A stretch of 64,000 nt of DNA from positions 62,001-126,000 of the forward strand of contig NZ_LMKW01000013.1 in NCBI RefSeq assembly GCF_001421745.1. Direction: 5' to 3'. The position numbers were made by a program, and so were the translations under genes. Below are positions 52,319 through 60,298 of this stretch, piece after piece. Each line of letters begins with the position of its first letter. Positions within the stretch are counted from its first letter, which is position 1. This DNA comes from Sphingomonas sp. Leaf230. GTDB lineage: Bacteria > Pseudomonadota > Alphaproteobacteria > Sphingomonadales > Sphingomonadaceae. The notes beneath the pieces were generated by a model. It did not search any database. It saw nothing but the letters and a program-made list of their open reading frames with translations, and was not told where the DNA came from.

Positions 52319-54031
52319 CTATCGGCTCTTTACATACTCGCCCGGCGCCTCACCGAGCGCCTTCAGCGCCCCCTTGCCCGGCAGCCGCGCGCCGTCCGCC
52401 GCGACCGTCTCGACGCCAAGTGCACGCAACCATTCGACCCAGTCCGGCCACCAGCTACCCTTCGTCTCGGTCGCGCCGGCAACGAAGTCCTCGAGCGTCG
52501 TGTGCGCGCCCGGATTGGTCCAGTATTGATACTTCCCCGCAGCCGGCGGGTTGACCACGCCCGCGATATGCCCCGAGCCCGCGAGCACGAACTTCAGCGG
52601 CCCGGCAAACAAGTGCGTGAGTTTCCAGACGCTTTCGGCCGGCGCGATATGATCCTCGCGCCCCGCCTGGACATAGCTCGGCGTGGAGACCTTGGTGAGG
52701 TCGATCGGCGTACCGTCCACCGTCATCGTGCCGGTCACCAGCAAATTGTCGCGGTACAGGTCGGTCAGATAGCTCAGATGCCATTTCGCGGGCAGGTTGG
52801 TCGTGTCGCCGTTCCAGTGGAGCAAGTCGAACGGCACGTAATCCTGCCCCAGCAGGTAATTCTGCGTGACGTAGTTCCAAATCAGGTCGCGCCCGCGCAA
52901 CAGGTTGAACGTCGTCGCCATGTAGCGCCCGTCGAGGAACCCCTCGGGCGACAGCGACGCGACCATCTTCAGCTGCTCGTCGTCGATGAAATGCTGCAGC
53001 TCGCCGGCCTGCGCGAAATCGACCTGCGCGGTAAAGAACGTCGCGCTAGCCACCTTCGCGGCCTCCCCCCGCGCCGCCAGCAGCGCCAGCGTCGCAGCCA
53101 GCGTCGTCCCCGCCACGCAATATCCGATCGTATGCACCGCCGGCACGTCGATCGCGGCGCGCACCGTGTCGATCGCCTCGACCTGCGCACCGACATAATC
53201 GTCCCAGACGACGTCCTTCATGCTCGAATCGGCGGATTTCCACGACACCATGAACACGGTGATGCCCTGTTCGACCGCCCAGCGGATGAAGCTCTTCTCC
53301 GGCGTCAGGTCGAGGATGTAGAACCGGTTGATCCACGGCGGAAAGATGACGAGCGGCGTCGCCAGCACGCTCTCGGTGGTCGGACTATACTGGATCAGCT
53401 CGTAGAGCGGCGTACGTTTCACCACCTTGCCCGGCGTCATCGCCAAGTTGCGCCCGAGCTCGAACGCGCCGTCGGGCGTGTGCGTCACCTGCCCGCGGGC
53501 AAGATCCGCCATCATGTTCTGCAAGCCCTTCAGCAGATTCTCGCCGCGGGTCTCGATCGTCTTCTCGATCACCTGCGGGTTGGTCAGCGCGAAATTGGTC
53601 GGGCTCATCGCATCGACGAACCCCTTGGTCGCGAACCGCAACTGCTCCTTCTGCTTGGGGTCGAGCCCGTCCACCGCCTCGACGCCGCGGAGCATGTGGT
53701 CGCCGATCAGTTCGTAGCTCTGGCGGATCAGGTCGAACACGGGCTCCCGCCACTGCGGCGCCTTGAAGCGCTTATCGGTTATCGGCGCGGGTCCGGGCGC
53801 CTTGGTTGGATCGAGGAAGCGCTGCCACAGCGTCAGGCTCTCGGTCCAGAAGTCGCGGGCGCGCTCCAGGGTGGCGGGATCGGTGAAGCCGGGGATTGCG
53901 GGGAGGCCGTCAGGCTTAGCCTGCATCGCGGCGAGGCCCTGCTCCATCATCAACTGCTGCGCGCGGCCCATCACCCAGGTCCAGTGCTGGAGATCGGGAA
54001 GGGTCGGGGCGTCGGAAGGCGTATCGGCCAT
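52319..54031 (-). CDS. phaC: class I poly(R)-hydroxyalkanoate synthase
   Basis: Polymerises (R)-3-hydroxyacyl-CoA into PHA at the granule surface. The 570-residue protein has the PhaC_N domain, then an alpha/beta-hydrolase fold with the lipase-like box GYCVAG, whose Cys305 is the nucleophile (Cys319 in Cupriavidus). The catalytic Asp lies in the GREDHIAP block and the His in GSGHIAGVVNPP. The size fits class I. It precedes the phasin gene on the same strand, and phaB lies 4 kb away. Confidence 0.95.
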   Translation of the reverse strand: MADTPSDAPTLPDLQHWTWVMGRAQQLMMEQGLAAMQAKPDGLPAIPGFTDPATLERARDFWTESLTLWQRFLDPTKAPGPAPITDKRFKAPQWREPVFDLIRQSYELIGDHMLRGVEAVDGLDPKQKEQLRFATKGFVDAMSPTNFALTNPQVIEKTIETRGENLLKGLQNMMADLARGQVTHTPDGAFELGRNLAMTPGKVVKRTPLYELIQYSPTTESVLATPLVIFPPWINRFYILDLTPEKSFIRWAVEQGITVFMVSWKSADSSMKDVVWDDYVGAQVEAIDTVRAAIDVPAVHTIGYCVAGTTLAATLALLAARGEAAKVASATFFTAQVDFAQAGELQHFIDDEQLKMVASLSPEGFLDGRYMATTFNLLRGRDLIWNYVTQNYLLGQDYVPFDLLHWNGDTTNLPAKWHLSYLTDLYRDNLLVTGTMTVDGTPIDLTKVSTPSYVQAGREDHIAPAESVWKLTHLFAGPLKFVLAGSGHIAGVVNPPAAGKYQYWTNPGAHTTLEDFVAGATETKGSWWPDWVEWLRALGVETVAADGARLPGKGALKALGEAPGEYVKSR

Positions 54032-54190
54032 GGCATCCTCTGCTTTTTCGGTTGCTTAACGCAGTCGCGCGGCTAGCGGAAGCTAACTGCCCTGTACGAC
54101 GTACCGTCACGATTCCCGTCTGCCGCGATTCTGTCGTCTGCGACGAGCCCGTCATCTGCCCTGACTCCGTCCCTCACCAACCCCACCCCC

Positions 54191-54274
54191 CGTCACCCCA
54201 GCGAAAGCTGGGGTATCCCCGTTGTCGAAGGGTGCGACCCGAACCGGGATACCCCAGCTTTCGCTGGGGTGACG
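54191..54274. repeat. Paired palindromic intergenic repeat (84 bp)
   Basis: The arms CGTCACCCCAGCGAAAGCTG and its exact inverse (ending GCTGGGGTGACG) are very similar to each other, and the core carries inverted GGGGTATCCC and GGGATACCCC. It follows the same architecture as the other elements. Confidence 0.8.
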
Positions 54275-54334
54275 GAAGTTGGGTGACGGAAGTTGGGTGA
54301 CGAGGGTTGGTGGCGACGAGGGTTGATGGTGACC

Positions 54335-54379
54335 GGGGTTGGTGGTGACGGGGTTGGTGGTGACGGGGTTGGTGGTGAC
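54335..54379 (+). repeat. 15-nt tandem repeat, 3 perfect copies plus degenerate flanks
   Basis: The unit GGGGTTGGTGGTGAC occurs perfectly three times, with further imperfect copies such as GGGTTGATGGTGACC to the left and GGGGATCAGGCGAC to the right. The array is between phaC and the aminotransferase gene. Confidence 0.8.
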
Positions 54380-54606
54380 GGGGATCAGGCGACGGGGGTT
54401 GAGCGCGACGGCGGTCGGTGGTGACGGGCATGACGCGATGACGGACGTCACGGCCGTCTCAGCGTGACGGTCGCAACGCCGCGACGGGGTTGGTCACGGT
54501 AGCGACTACGGGGGATGACGACAGCTTCGATGCCCGGAATGACGGAGTGGGTGACGCTTCCCCTTACCTGCGGTACAGCACCTGCTCCTCCAGCTTGAGG
54601 CTGATC

Positions 54607-55815
54607 ATGTCCGAAGATTTCTACCGCATCAAACGCCTGCCCCCTTATGTCATCGCCGAAGTGAACGCGATGCGGGCGGCGGCGCGCGCGGGCGGGGAGG
54701 ACATCATCGATCTCGGCATGGGCAATCCCGACCTGCCGCCGCCCGAGCACGTCATCGAGAAGCTCGTCGAAGTCGCACGCAAACCCGGTGCGCACGGCTA
54801 TTCGCAGTCGAAGGGCATTCCCGGCCTGCGGAAAGCCCAGGCGAATTACTACGGCCGGCGGTTCGGCGTCGACGTCGATCCCGAGACCGAGGTCGTCGTC
54901 ACGATGGGCTCGAAGGAGGGCCTCGCGAGTCTGGCCACCGCCATCACCGCGCCCGGCGACGTCGTGCTCGCGCCCAACCCGTCCTATCCGATCCACACGT
55001 TCGGCTTCATCATCGCCGGCGCGACGATCCGCGCGGTGCCGACGACCCCCGACGAGGCGTATTTCGAAAGCCTCGAGCGCGCGATGGCGTTCACCGTCCC
55101 GCGCCCGTCGATCCTGGTCGTCAACTATCCGTCCAACCCGACGGCAGAGGCGGTCGATCTTGCCTTCTACGAGCGCCTCGTCGCGTGGGCGAAGGAGAAC
55201 CAGGTCTGGATCATCTCCGACCTCGCCTATTCGGAGCTGTATTACGACGGCAACCCGACCCCCTCGATCCTGCAGGTGCCGGGCGCGAAGGAAATCGCGA
55301 TCGAGTTCACGTCGCTCAGCAAGACCTATTCGATGGCAGGCTGGCGGATCGGCTTCGCGGTCGGCAACAAGACGCTGATCGCTGCAATGTCGCGCGTGAA
55401 GTCGTACCTCGACTACGGCGCATTCACGCCGATCCAGGCTGCCGCCTGTGCCGCATTGAACGGTCCGCAGGACATCGTCGAGCGCAATCGCCTACTGTAT
55501 CACAAGCGCCGCGACGTCATGGTCGAGAGCTTCGGCCGGGCCGGCTGGGACATTCCCTCCCCTCGCGCGTCGATGTTCGCCTGGGCGCCATTGCCGCCCG
55601 CGCTCGCGCATTTAGGTAGCCTTGAGTTCACCAAACAATTGCTGACTCACGCGCACGTCGCCGTTGCTCCAGGCGTGGGCTACGGCGAAAACGGCGAGGG
55701 CTATGTGAGGATCGCGATGGTCGAGAACGAACAGCGGCTCCGCCAGGCGGCGCGCAACGTGAAGAAATATCTCCAGTCGATGGGCGTCAACACGCCCGCG
55801 CGTGGCGCCGGCTAA
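54607..55815 (+). CDS. class I/II aminotransferase (AlaC/YfdZ-like)
   Basis: A 402-residue PLP aminotransferase. The start MSEDFYRIKRLPPYVIAEVN is typical of the alanine/LL-diaminopimelate-type aminotransferase AlaC group. Conserved residues are LGMGNPDLPP, NPSYPIHTF, NYPSNPTAEAV (Asn), SDLAYSEL (Asp/Tyr), SLSKTYSMAGWRIG (Schiff-base Lys and phosphate Arg) and the C-terminal VRIAMVENEQRLRQA (substrate Arg). The likely role is glutamate-pyruvate transamination; specificity is not certain. It is followed 9 nt later by the TauE permease gene. Confidence 0.9.
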   Translation: MSEDFYRIKRLPPYVIAEVNAMRAAARAGGEDIIDLGMGNPDLPPPEHVIEKLVEVARKPGAHGYSQSKGIPGLRKAQANYYGRRFGVDVDPETEVVVTMGSKEGLASLATAITAPGDVVLAPNPSYPIHTFGFIIAGATIRAVPTTPDEAYFESLERAMAFTVPRPSILVVNYPSNPTAEAVDLAFYERLVAWAKENQVWIISDLAYSELYYDGNPTPSILQVPGAKEIAIEFTSLSKTYSMAGWRIGFAVGNKTLIAAMSRVKSYLDYGAFTPIQAAACAALNGPQDIVERNRLLYHKRRDVMVESFGRAGWDIPSPRASMFAWAPLPPALAHLGSLEFTKQLLTHAHVAVAPGVGYGENGEGYVRIAMVENEQRLRQAARNVKKYLQSMGVNTPARGAG

Positions 55816-55824
55816 CCCGCCAGC

Positions 55825-56601
55825 GTGGATATCAATCCGTTATATTCGGTGGCCGGCGTGCTCGTCGGCCTCATCGTCGGGCTGACGGGTGTCGGCGGCG
55901 GGTCGCTGATGACGCCGCTGCTGGTGCTCGTCTTCGGCTTCCACCCCGCCACCGCGGTCGGTACCGACCTGCTCTACGCGTCCGCGACCAAGACGGTCGG
56001 GACGACGGTGCATGGCTGGCGCGGCACGGTCGACTGGAAGGTCGTACGTCGGCTCGCGACCGGCAGCGTCCCCGCCGCGATCGCGACGTTGCTCGTGCTC
56101 AACCATCTCGGCGAGAAATCGTCCGACACCGGCCACGCGATCACCGTGGTGCTTGGCGTCACGCTGATCCTGTCGGCAGTCGCGACCTTCTTCCGCGGTA
56201 AGATCGTCGCGTGGCTTACCCCGCGGATCGGCACGGTCGGCGGCGAGCGGCAGGCGATGCTGACGATCCTGCTCGGCGCAGTCCTCGGCGTGCTCGTCTC
56301 GCTCACCTCGGTCGGCGCTGGCGCGCTGGGCATGACCGCGTTGTTGATCCTGTACCCGACGCTGCCGATCAACCGGCTGGTCGGATCGGACATCGCCCAC
56401 GCGGTGCCGCTGACGCTGCTCGGCGGGATCGGTCACTGGATCCTCGGCTCGGTCGACGTCGACCTGCTCGTGTCGCTGCTGATCGGGTCGATACCGGGCA
56501 TCATCGTCGGCAGCCTGATCGCGACGCGCGTCTCCGACCGGGTGCTGGTCCCAGTACTCGCGACCGTGCTGGCGTTGATCGGCGTGAAGCTGATCTTCTG
56601 A
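55825..56601 (+). CDS. TauE/SafE-family sulfite exporter/permease
   Basis: A 258-residue polytopic protein of the TauE/SafE family with about eight hydrophobic helices and a duplicated core. Conserved Gly-rich segments are LTGVGGGSLMTPLL and SLTSVGAGALGMTALL, and the C-terminal half has SDIAHAVPLTLLGGIGHW. Transported solute is unknown; family members move sulfoacetate, sulfite or other anions. The start is GTG 55825. It probably shares an operon with the aminotransferase and thioesterase genes. Confidence 0.85.
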   Translation: MDINPLYSVAGVLVGLIVGLTGVGGGSLMTPLLVLVFGFHPATAVGTDLLYASATKTVGTTVHGWRGTVDWKVVRRLATGSVPAAIATLLVLNHLGEKSSDTGHAITVVLGVTLILSAVATFFRGKIVAWLTPRIGTVGGERQAMLTILLGAVLGVLVSLTSVGAGALGMTALLILYPTLPINRLVGSDIAHAVPLTLLGGIGHWILGSVDVDLLVSLLIGSIPGIIVGSLIATRVSDRVLVPVLATVLALIGVKLIF

Positions 56602-56602
56602 C

Positions 56603-57028
56603 ATGCGGCCGGGGTTCGCCTTCTCGACTAGGTTCCGCGTCCGCTATGCCGAGATCGACGGACAGCGCATCGTCTTCAACTCGCGCTATCTCGAATATGC
56701 CGACGTCGCGGTCACCGAGTTCTGGGAATGGACCGGGATCGCCGAGGCGCTGCCCGATGTCTGGCCGACCACCGAGTTCAACGTCCGCCGGACCGAGATC
56801 GACTACCTCAAGCCGTTCCGCCTTGGGGATACGGTCGAGGCGTTCGTGCGGATCGAGAAGATCGGCACGACGAGCCTGACGAAGCGGTTCGAACTTGCAC
56901 ATGCGGAGACGGGGGAATTGCACACGGTGATCACGATGGTCAGCGTGCACGTCGACCTGGAGACCGGCCGCCCGGTGGCACTCCCAAATGCGATCCGCAC
57001 GGTGCTGGAAGCGCTACCTACCCGCTAA
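56603..57028 (+). CDS. acyl-CoA thioesterase (hotdog, YbgC/4HBT-like)
   Basis: A 141-residue single hotdog-fold protein of the YbgC/4HBT group. The catalytic region RVRYAEIDGQRIVFNSRYLEYAD carries the expected Asp where family members read DxxGIVYHxxYL. The rest has VEAFVRIEKIGTTSLTKRFEL and HTVITMVSVHVD. The natural acyl-CoA substrate is unknown. ATG 56603 lies 1 nt after the preceding stop, so co-translation is likely. Confidence 0.88.
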   Translation: MRPGFAFSTRFRVRYAEIDGQRIVFNSRYLEYADVAVTEFWEWTGIAEALPDVWPTTEFNVRRTEIDYLKPFRLGDTVEAFVRIEKIGTTSLTKRFELAHAETGELHTVITMVSVHVDLETGRPVALPNAIRTVLEALPTR

Positions 57029-57035
57029 CGCAACA

Positions 57036-57142
57036 CCCCCCCCTCCCTGGAAGGGAGGGGTAGGGGGTGGGTCGGCCCGTTGGCGAGCAATAGCACCAGC
57101 CCCAAGCCGACCCACCCCCAGCCCCTCCCTTCCAGGGAGGGG
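57036..57142. repeat. Paired palindromic repeat, family F copy 2
   Basis: CCCCCTCCCTGGAAGGGAGG at the left and CCCTCCCTTCCAGGGAGGGG at the right, with inner GGGTGGGTCGGCCCG and CCGACCCACCC in inverse, as at 23195-23302. It separates the convergent thioesterase and HxlR genes. Confidence 0.8.
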
Positions 57143-57155
57143 AGCAGAAGGAGGC

Positions 57156-57641
57156 CTACTCCCCCGCCTGAGCTTCGGCCTCTACCCCATCCCCAGCGAC
57201 CTCGCCCGGAAGCGCCCAGATCAGGTCCCCCTTTCCCAGCACGCGCCCGTCATGCGACCGCACCGACACCGGCTGCAACGGCCGCCGATCGCGCGCGTCG
57301 ACCAAGATCGGGAACGCCGGCACGCACGTCTCCCACCGCTCGCCCCATTGCCGCAGCGCGATCATCGTCGGCAGCAATGCGAAACCCTTGTCGGTCAGAC
57401 CGTAGGCGATCTTGCGTCGATCCTCCGGGATAGGTTGCCGCTCCAGGATCCCGTGCTCGACCAGCCGCGCCAGCCGGTTCGCGAGGATATTGCGCGCAAT
57501 GCCCAGCTCCGACTGGAACTCCTCGAAATGATGCAGACCATTGAACGACGCGCGCAGGATCAGGAACGACCAGCGCTCGCCCATCGCCTCCAGCGCGGCG
57601 GGCAGGCTGCATTCGAGCAGGGGTTCGCGCAATTTTCCCAC
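57156..57641 (-). CDS. HxlR-family transcriptional regulator
   Basis: A winged-helix regulator of 161 residues. The HxlR core is CSLPAALEAMGERWSFLILRASFNGLHHFEEFQSELGIARNILANRLARLVEHGIL, with the single conserved N-terminal Cys that in some members senses formaldehyde or disulphide stress. The C-terminal ~60 residues lie outside the core. GTG 57641 is chosen because AAGGAAG lies 5 nt before it; an in-frame ATG at 57716 would add 25 non-conserved residues. It is divergent from the small secreted protein gene, with an inverted repeat between. Confidence 0.85.
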   Translation of the reverse strand: MGKLREPLLECSLPAALEAMGERWSFLILRASFNGLHHFEEFQSELGIARNILANRLARLVEHGILERQPIPEDRRKIAYGLTDKGFALLPTMIALRQWGERWETCVPAFPILVDARDRRPLQPVSVRSHDGRVLGKGDLIWALPGEVAGDGVEAEAQAGE

Positions 57642-57646
57642 GGCGT

Positions 57647-57653
57647 CTTCCTT
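57647..57653 (-). promoter_or_regulatory. Ribosome binding site deciding the HxlR start at 57641
   Basis: On the minus strand AAGGAAG lies 5 nt before GTG 57641. Confidence 0.55.
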
Positions 57654-57723
57654 ATTGGACAGCAACGGTACCGCATAAAAGGCCGAAGCGAAATGGTCCT
57701 CCGATTTCAGTTGCAACTCGCAA

Positions 57724-57747
57724 CTAATCGGAATAGGTCTCGATTAG
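57724..57747. promoter_or_regulatory. Inverted repeat between divergent hxlR and small secreted-protein genes
   Basis: CTAATCG and its exact inverse CGATTAG are separated by 10 nt (57731-57740). Spacing and placement suit a dimeric winged-helix regulator. A second smaller inverted TTGC/GCAA pair lies just left, near 57711-57723. Confidence 0.5.
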
Positions 57748-57768
57748 AAACCTTTTAGGAGTCTACCG

Positions 57769-58098
57769 ATGTCCGTCATCACCCGCGCCCTTCTGACCGC
57801 CGTTCCCGCCCTGACGACGGGGTTCGCCACACTGGTCGCGACACCGGCATCGGCCCAGACCCCCATCAATTATTATGTAGCCGTCCCTGCCGCCGCGCCC
57901 ACTTCCACCCGGCTGATCACCAACGGCACGCCGTGGCGCTGGGAGAATGCGGCATTCGTCTCCAGCAAGGCACCGCAGCGCGACGTGATCCTCTGCGCCG
58001 CGGTCGCCAAGCGCGTCGGGCCGCTCGCCAGTTTCACGGTCGCGGGCAAGGCCTATGACGCCGACGCGCTCGCCACGTGCAACAACCACGCGAAATAA
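57769..58098 (+). CDS. small exported protein, 109 aa (possibly CC_3452 family)
   Basis: Sec signal MSVITRALLTAVPALTTGFA with cleavage probably after PASAQ. The mature part has WRWENAAFVSSKAPQRDVILCAAVAKRVGPLASFTVAGKA and ends DADALATCNNHAK, with two Cys that could pair. It resembles small periplasmic proteins found across alphaproteobacteria and known as the CC_3452 family; that match is from memory and not certain. TAGGAG lies about 9 nt before ATG 57769. Confidence 0.65.
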   Translation: MSVITRALLTAVPALTTGFATLVATPASAQTPINYYVAVPAAAPTSTRLITNGTPWRWENAAFVSSKAPQRDVILCAAVAKRVGPLASFTVAGKAYDADALATCNNHAK

Positions 58099-58145
58099 CG
58101 AGGAATTTGTTGCAATGCATCGCAACCCGGCCCCATCTATAAGCC

Positions 58146-60251
58146 GTGTTGCGCCAATATGAACTGGTCGATCGCGTCCTCGACTACGATCCCGATGCCG
58201 ATGAGGCGCTGCTGAACCGCGCCTATGTCTTCTCGATGCAGGCGCACGGGTCGCAGAAGCGCGCGAGCGGCGATCCGTATTTCAGCCATCCGATCGAGGT
58301 GGCCGGGATCCTGACCGACCTCCATCTCGATGCCGAGACGATCGCCACCGCGATCCTCCACGACACGATCGAGGACACGGTCGCCACGCCCGAGGAGATC
58401 GAGCGACTGTTCGGCGCCTCGGTCGCGCGTCTCGTCGACGGCGTGACGAAGCTCAGCAAGATCGAGGCGCAGACCGAGAACGAGCGCGCGGCGGAGAACC
58501 TGCGCAAATTCCTCCTCGCGATGTCGGACGACATCCGCGTGTTGCTGGTCAAGCTCGCCGACCGGCTGCACAACATGCGGACCCTCCACCATATCGCCAA
58601 GCCCGAGAAGCGCCGTCGCATCGCCAAGGAGACGATGGACATCTACGCGCCGCTCGCGGAGCGGATCGGCATGTACGAGTTCATGCGCGAGATGCAGTCG
58701 CTGGCGTTCGAACAGCTCGAACCCGAAGCGTCCGAATCGATCAACCGCCGCCTCGAACAGCTGAAGAAGGGCGATGGCGACCGGATCGCCAAGATCGCCT
58801 CCGGCCTCAAGCTGGTCCTGTCGCGCGCCGGCGTCGAAGCGGAAATCTCGGGGCGCGAGAAGCATCCCTATTCGATCTTCCGGAAGATGTCGGAGCGCCA
58901 CATCAGCTTCGAACAGCTGTCCGACGTCATGGCGTTCCGCGCGATCGTGCCGACCGAGGAGGATTGCTACCGCGTGCTCGGGATCATCCACCAGCGCTGG
59001 CCGATGGTGCCGGGCCGGTTCAAGGATTACATCTCGACGCCCAAGCGCAACGGCTATCGCTCGTTGCACACCTCGGTGATCCACGCCGACAGCGCGCGGA
59101 TCGAGATCCAGATCCGTACCGCCGACATGCACGCACAGGCCGAGTTCGGGCTGGCGGCGCACTGGGCGTACAAGCAACAGATCAACGGCAGCGACCGGCA
59201 GGTCAGCTGGATCCGCGACTTGGTCGAGATCCTCGACACCGCCGAGAGCCCGGAAGAACTGCTCGAACACACGCGGATGGCGATGTACACCGATCGCATC
59301 TTCGCGTTCACGCCGAAGGGCGAACTGATCCAGCTGCCCAAGGGCGCGACCTCGATCGACTTTGCGTATGCGGTGCACACCGATCTCGGCGACCAGGCGG
59401 TCGGCGCGAAGGTCAACGGTCGCGTCGTGCCGCTGTCGACGGTGATCGAGAATGGCGACCAAGTGCAGATCCTGCGCTCGAAGGGCCAGTCGCCGCAGCC
59501 GCAATGGCTCAACGTCGCGACCACTGGCAAGGCGCTCGCCGCGATCCGCCGGCACCTGCGCCAGAAGGAGCGCGTCGAGCAGATAGCGCTCGGCCGCACG
59601 CTGTACGACGACATCGTCACCCGCCTGCCCGCGCAGATCGGCACCGATGCGCTTAGCCACGCGCTGAAGCGGCTGAAGCTGCCCGACGATTCGTCGCTGA
59701 TGGTCGCGATCGCGCGGCGGACGCTGTCCGATGCTGCTGTAATGGAGGCGCTGATGCCGGGTTCGGCCGGCGCCGACGTCACGCATGCGCTGGCGCCGCA
59801 ATCGAGCGCGATCTCGATCAAGGGCCTGACCCCCGGAGTCGCCTACGACTTGGCGACGTGCTGCCATCCCGTGCCGGGCGACCGGATCGTCGGCTTGCGT
59901 CGGCCCGATGCGGGGATCGAGGTCCACGCGATCGACTGCCGCGTGCTGGGAGAGCTCGCCGAGCGTTCCGAGAACGAGACCGACTGGGTCGACGTCGCCT
60001 GGGGTGATGAGACCGAGGGCGCCGTCGCACGCATATCGGTGATGGTGAAGAACGAGCCCGGCTCGCTCGGTATCGTCTCGTCGATCATCGGCGGGCACAA
60101 GGCGAACATCATCAACCTGCGGCTCGATACGCGCGACAAGAGCTTCCACACCAACGAGATCGACGTCGAGGTCCACGACGTGCAGCAGCTGATGCGGCTG
60201 ATGGCGGGCCTGCGCGCGGCGGATGCGGTGCATACCGTGGAGCGGGTCTAG
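58146..60251 (+). CDS. bifunctional (p)ppGpp synthetase/hydrolase (RelA/SpoT homologue)
   Basis: The stringent-response enzyme, 701 residues. The HD hydrolase domain has the FSHPIEVAGIL region and the HD pair His72-Asp73 in LHDTIEDT. The synthetase domain has SEIGREKHPYSIFRKM-type GREKHPYSIFRKM and the catalytic region around DVMAFRAIVPTEEDCYRVLG. The TGS domain begins near DRIFAFTPKGELIQLP, a linker follows, and the C-terminal ACT domain holds ARISVMVKNEPGSLGIVSSI. Both activities look intact. The start is GTG 58146, giving MLRQYELVDRVLDYDP, the usual N-terminus. Confidence 0.95.
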   Translation: MLRQYELVDRVLDYDPDADEALLNRAYVFSMQAHGSQKRASGDPYFSHPIEVAGILTDLHLDAETIATAILHDTIEDTVATPEEIERLFGASVARLVDGVTKLSKIEAQTENERAAENLRKFLLAMSDDIRVLLVKLADRLHNMRTLHHIAKPEKRRRIAKETMDIYAPLAERIGMYEFMREMQSLAFEQLEPEASESINRRLEQLKKGDGDRIAKIASGLKLVLSRAGVEAEISGREKHPYSIFRKMSERHISFEQLSDVMAFRAIVPTEEDCYRVLGIIHQRWPMVPGRFKDYISTPKRNGYRSLHTSVIHADSARIEIQIRTADMHAQAEFGLAAHWAYKQQINGSDRQVSWIRDLVEILDTAESPEELLEHTRMAMYTDRIFAFTPKGELIQLPKGATSIDFAYAVHTDLGDQAVGAKVNGRVVPLSTVIENGDQVQILRSKGQSPQPQWLNVATTGKALAAIRRHLRQKERVEQIALGRTLYDDIVTRLPAQIGTDALSHALKRLKLPDDSSLMVAIARRTLSDAAVMEALMPGSAGADVTHALAPQSSAISIKGLTPGVAYDLATCCHPVPGDRIVGLRRPDAGIEVHAIDCRVLGELAERSENETDWVDVAWGDETEGAVARISVMVKNEPGSLGIVSSIIGGHKANIINLRLDTRDKSFHTNEIDVEVHDVQQLMRLMAGLRAADAVHTVERV

Positions 60252-60298
60252 AAACATCCGACGATGACGGCGGGCGCGACGGACGCTAGACGGGGCAG

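Larger units (their letters stand above)
54032..54606. other. 575-nt gene-free region with palindromic and tandem repeats
   Basis: It contains the paired palindrome 54191-54274, three perfect 15-nt tandem copies at 54335-54379, and flanking degenerate copies of GGTTGGTGGTGACGG out to about 54480. I see no supportable gene; open frames across it encode only repetitive HHQP-like peptide from the tandem array. The promoter of the aminotransferase gene must lie in its right end. Confidence 0.6.

Noticed and set aside
52319..54076. 587-codon plus-strand frame opposite phaC
   Set aside because: Antisense shadow of a complete class I PHA synthase with an intact active-site Cys.
54335..54379. Short regular repeats considered as a CRISPR array
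   Set aside because: The repeats are contiguous with no spacers, and there are no cas genes.
54151..54451. Open frames encoding HHQP-like repeats
   Set aside because: They are by-products of the 15-nt tandem array and have no ribosome site or conserved flanks.
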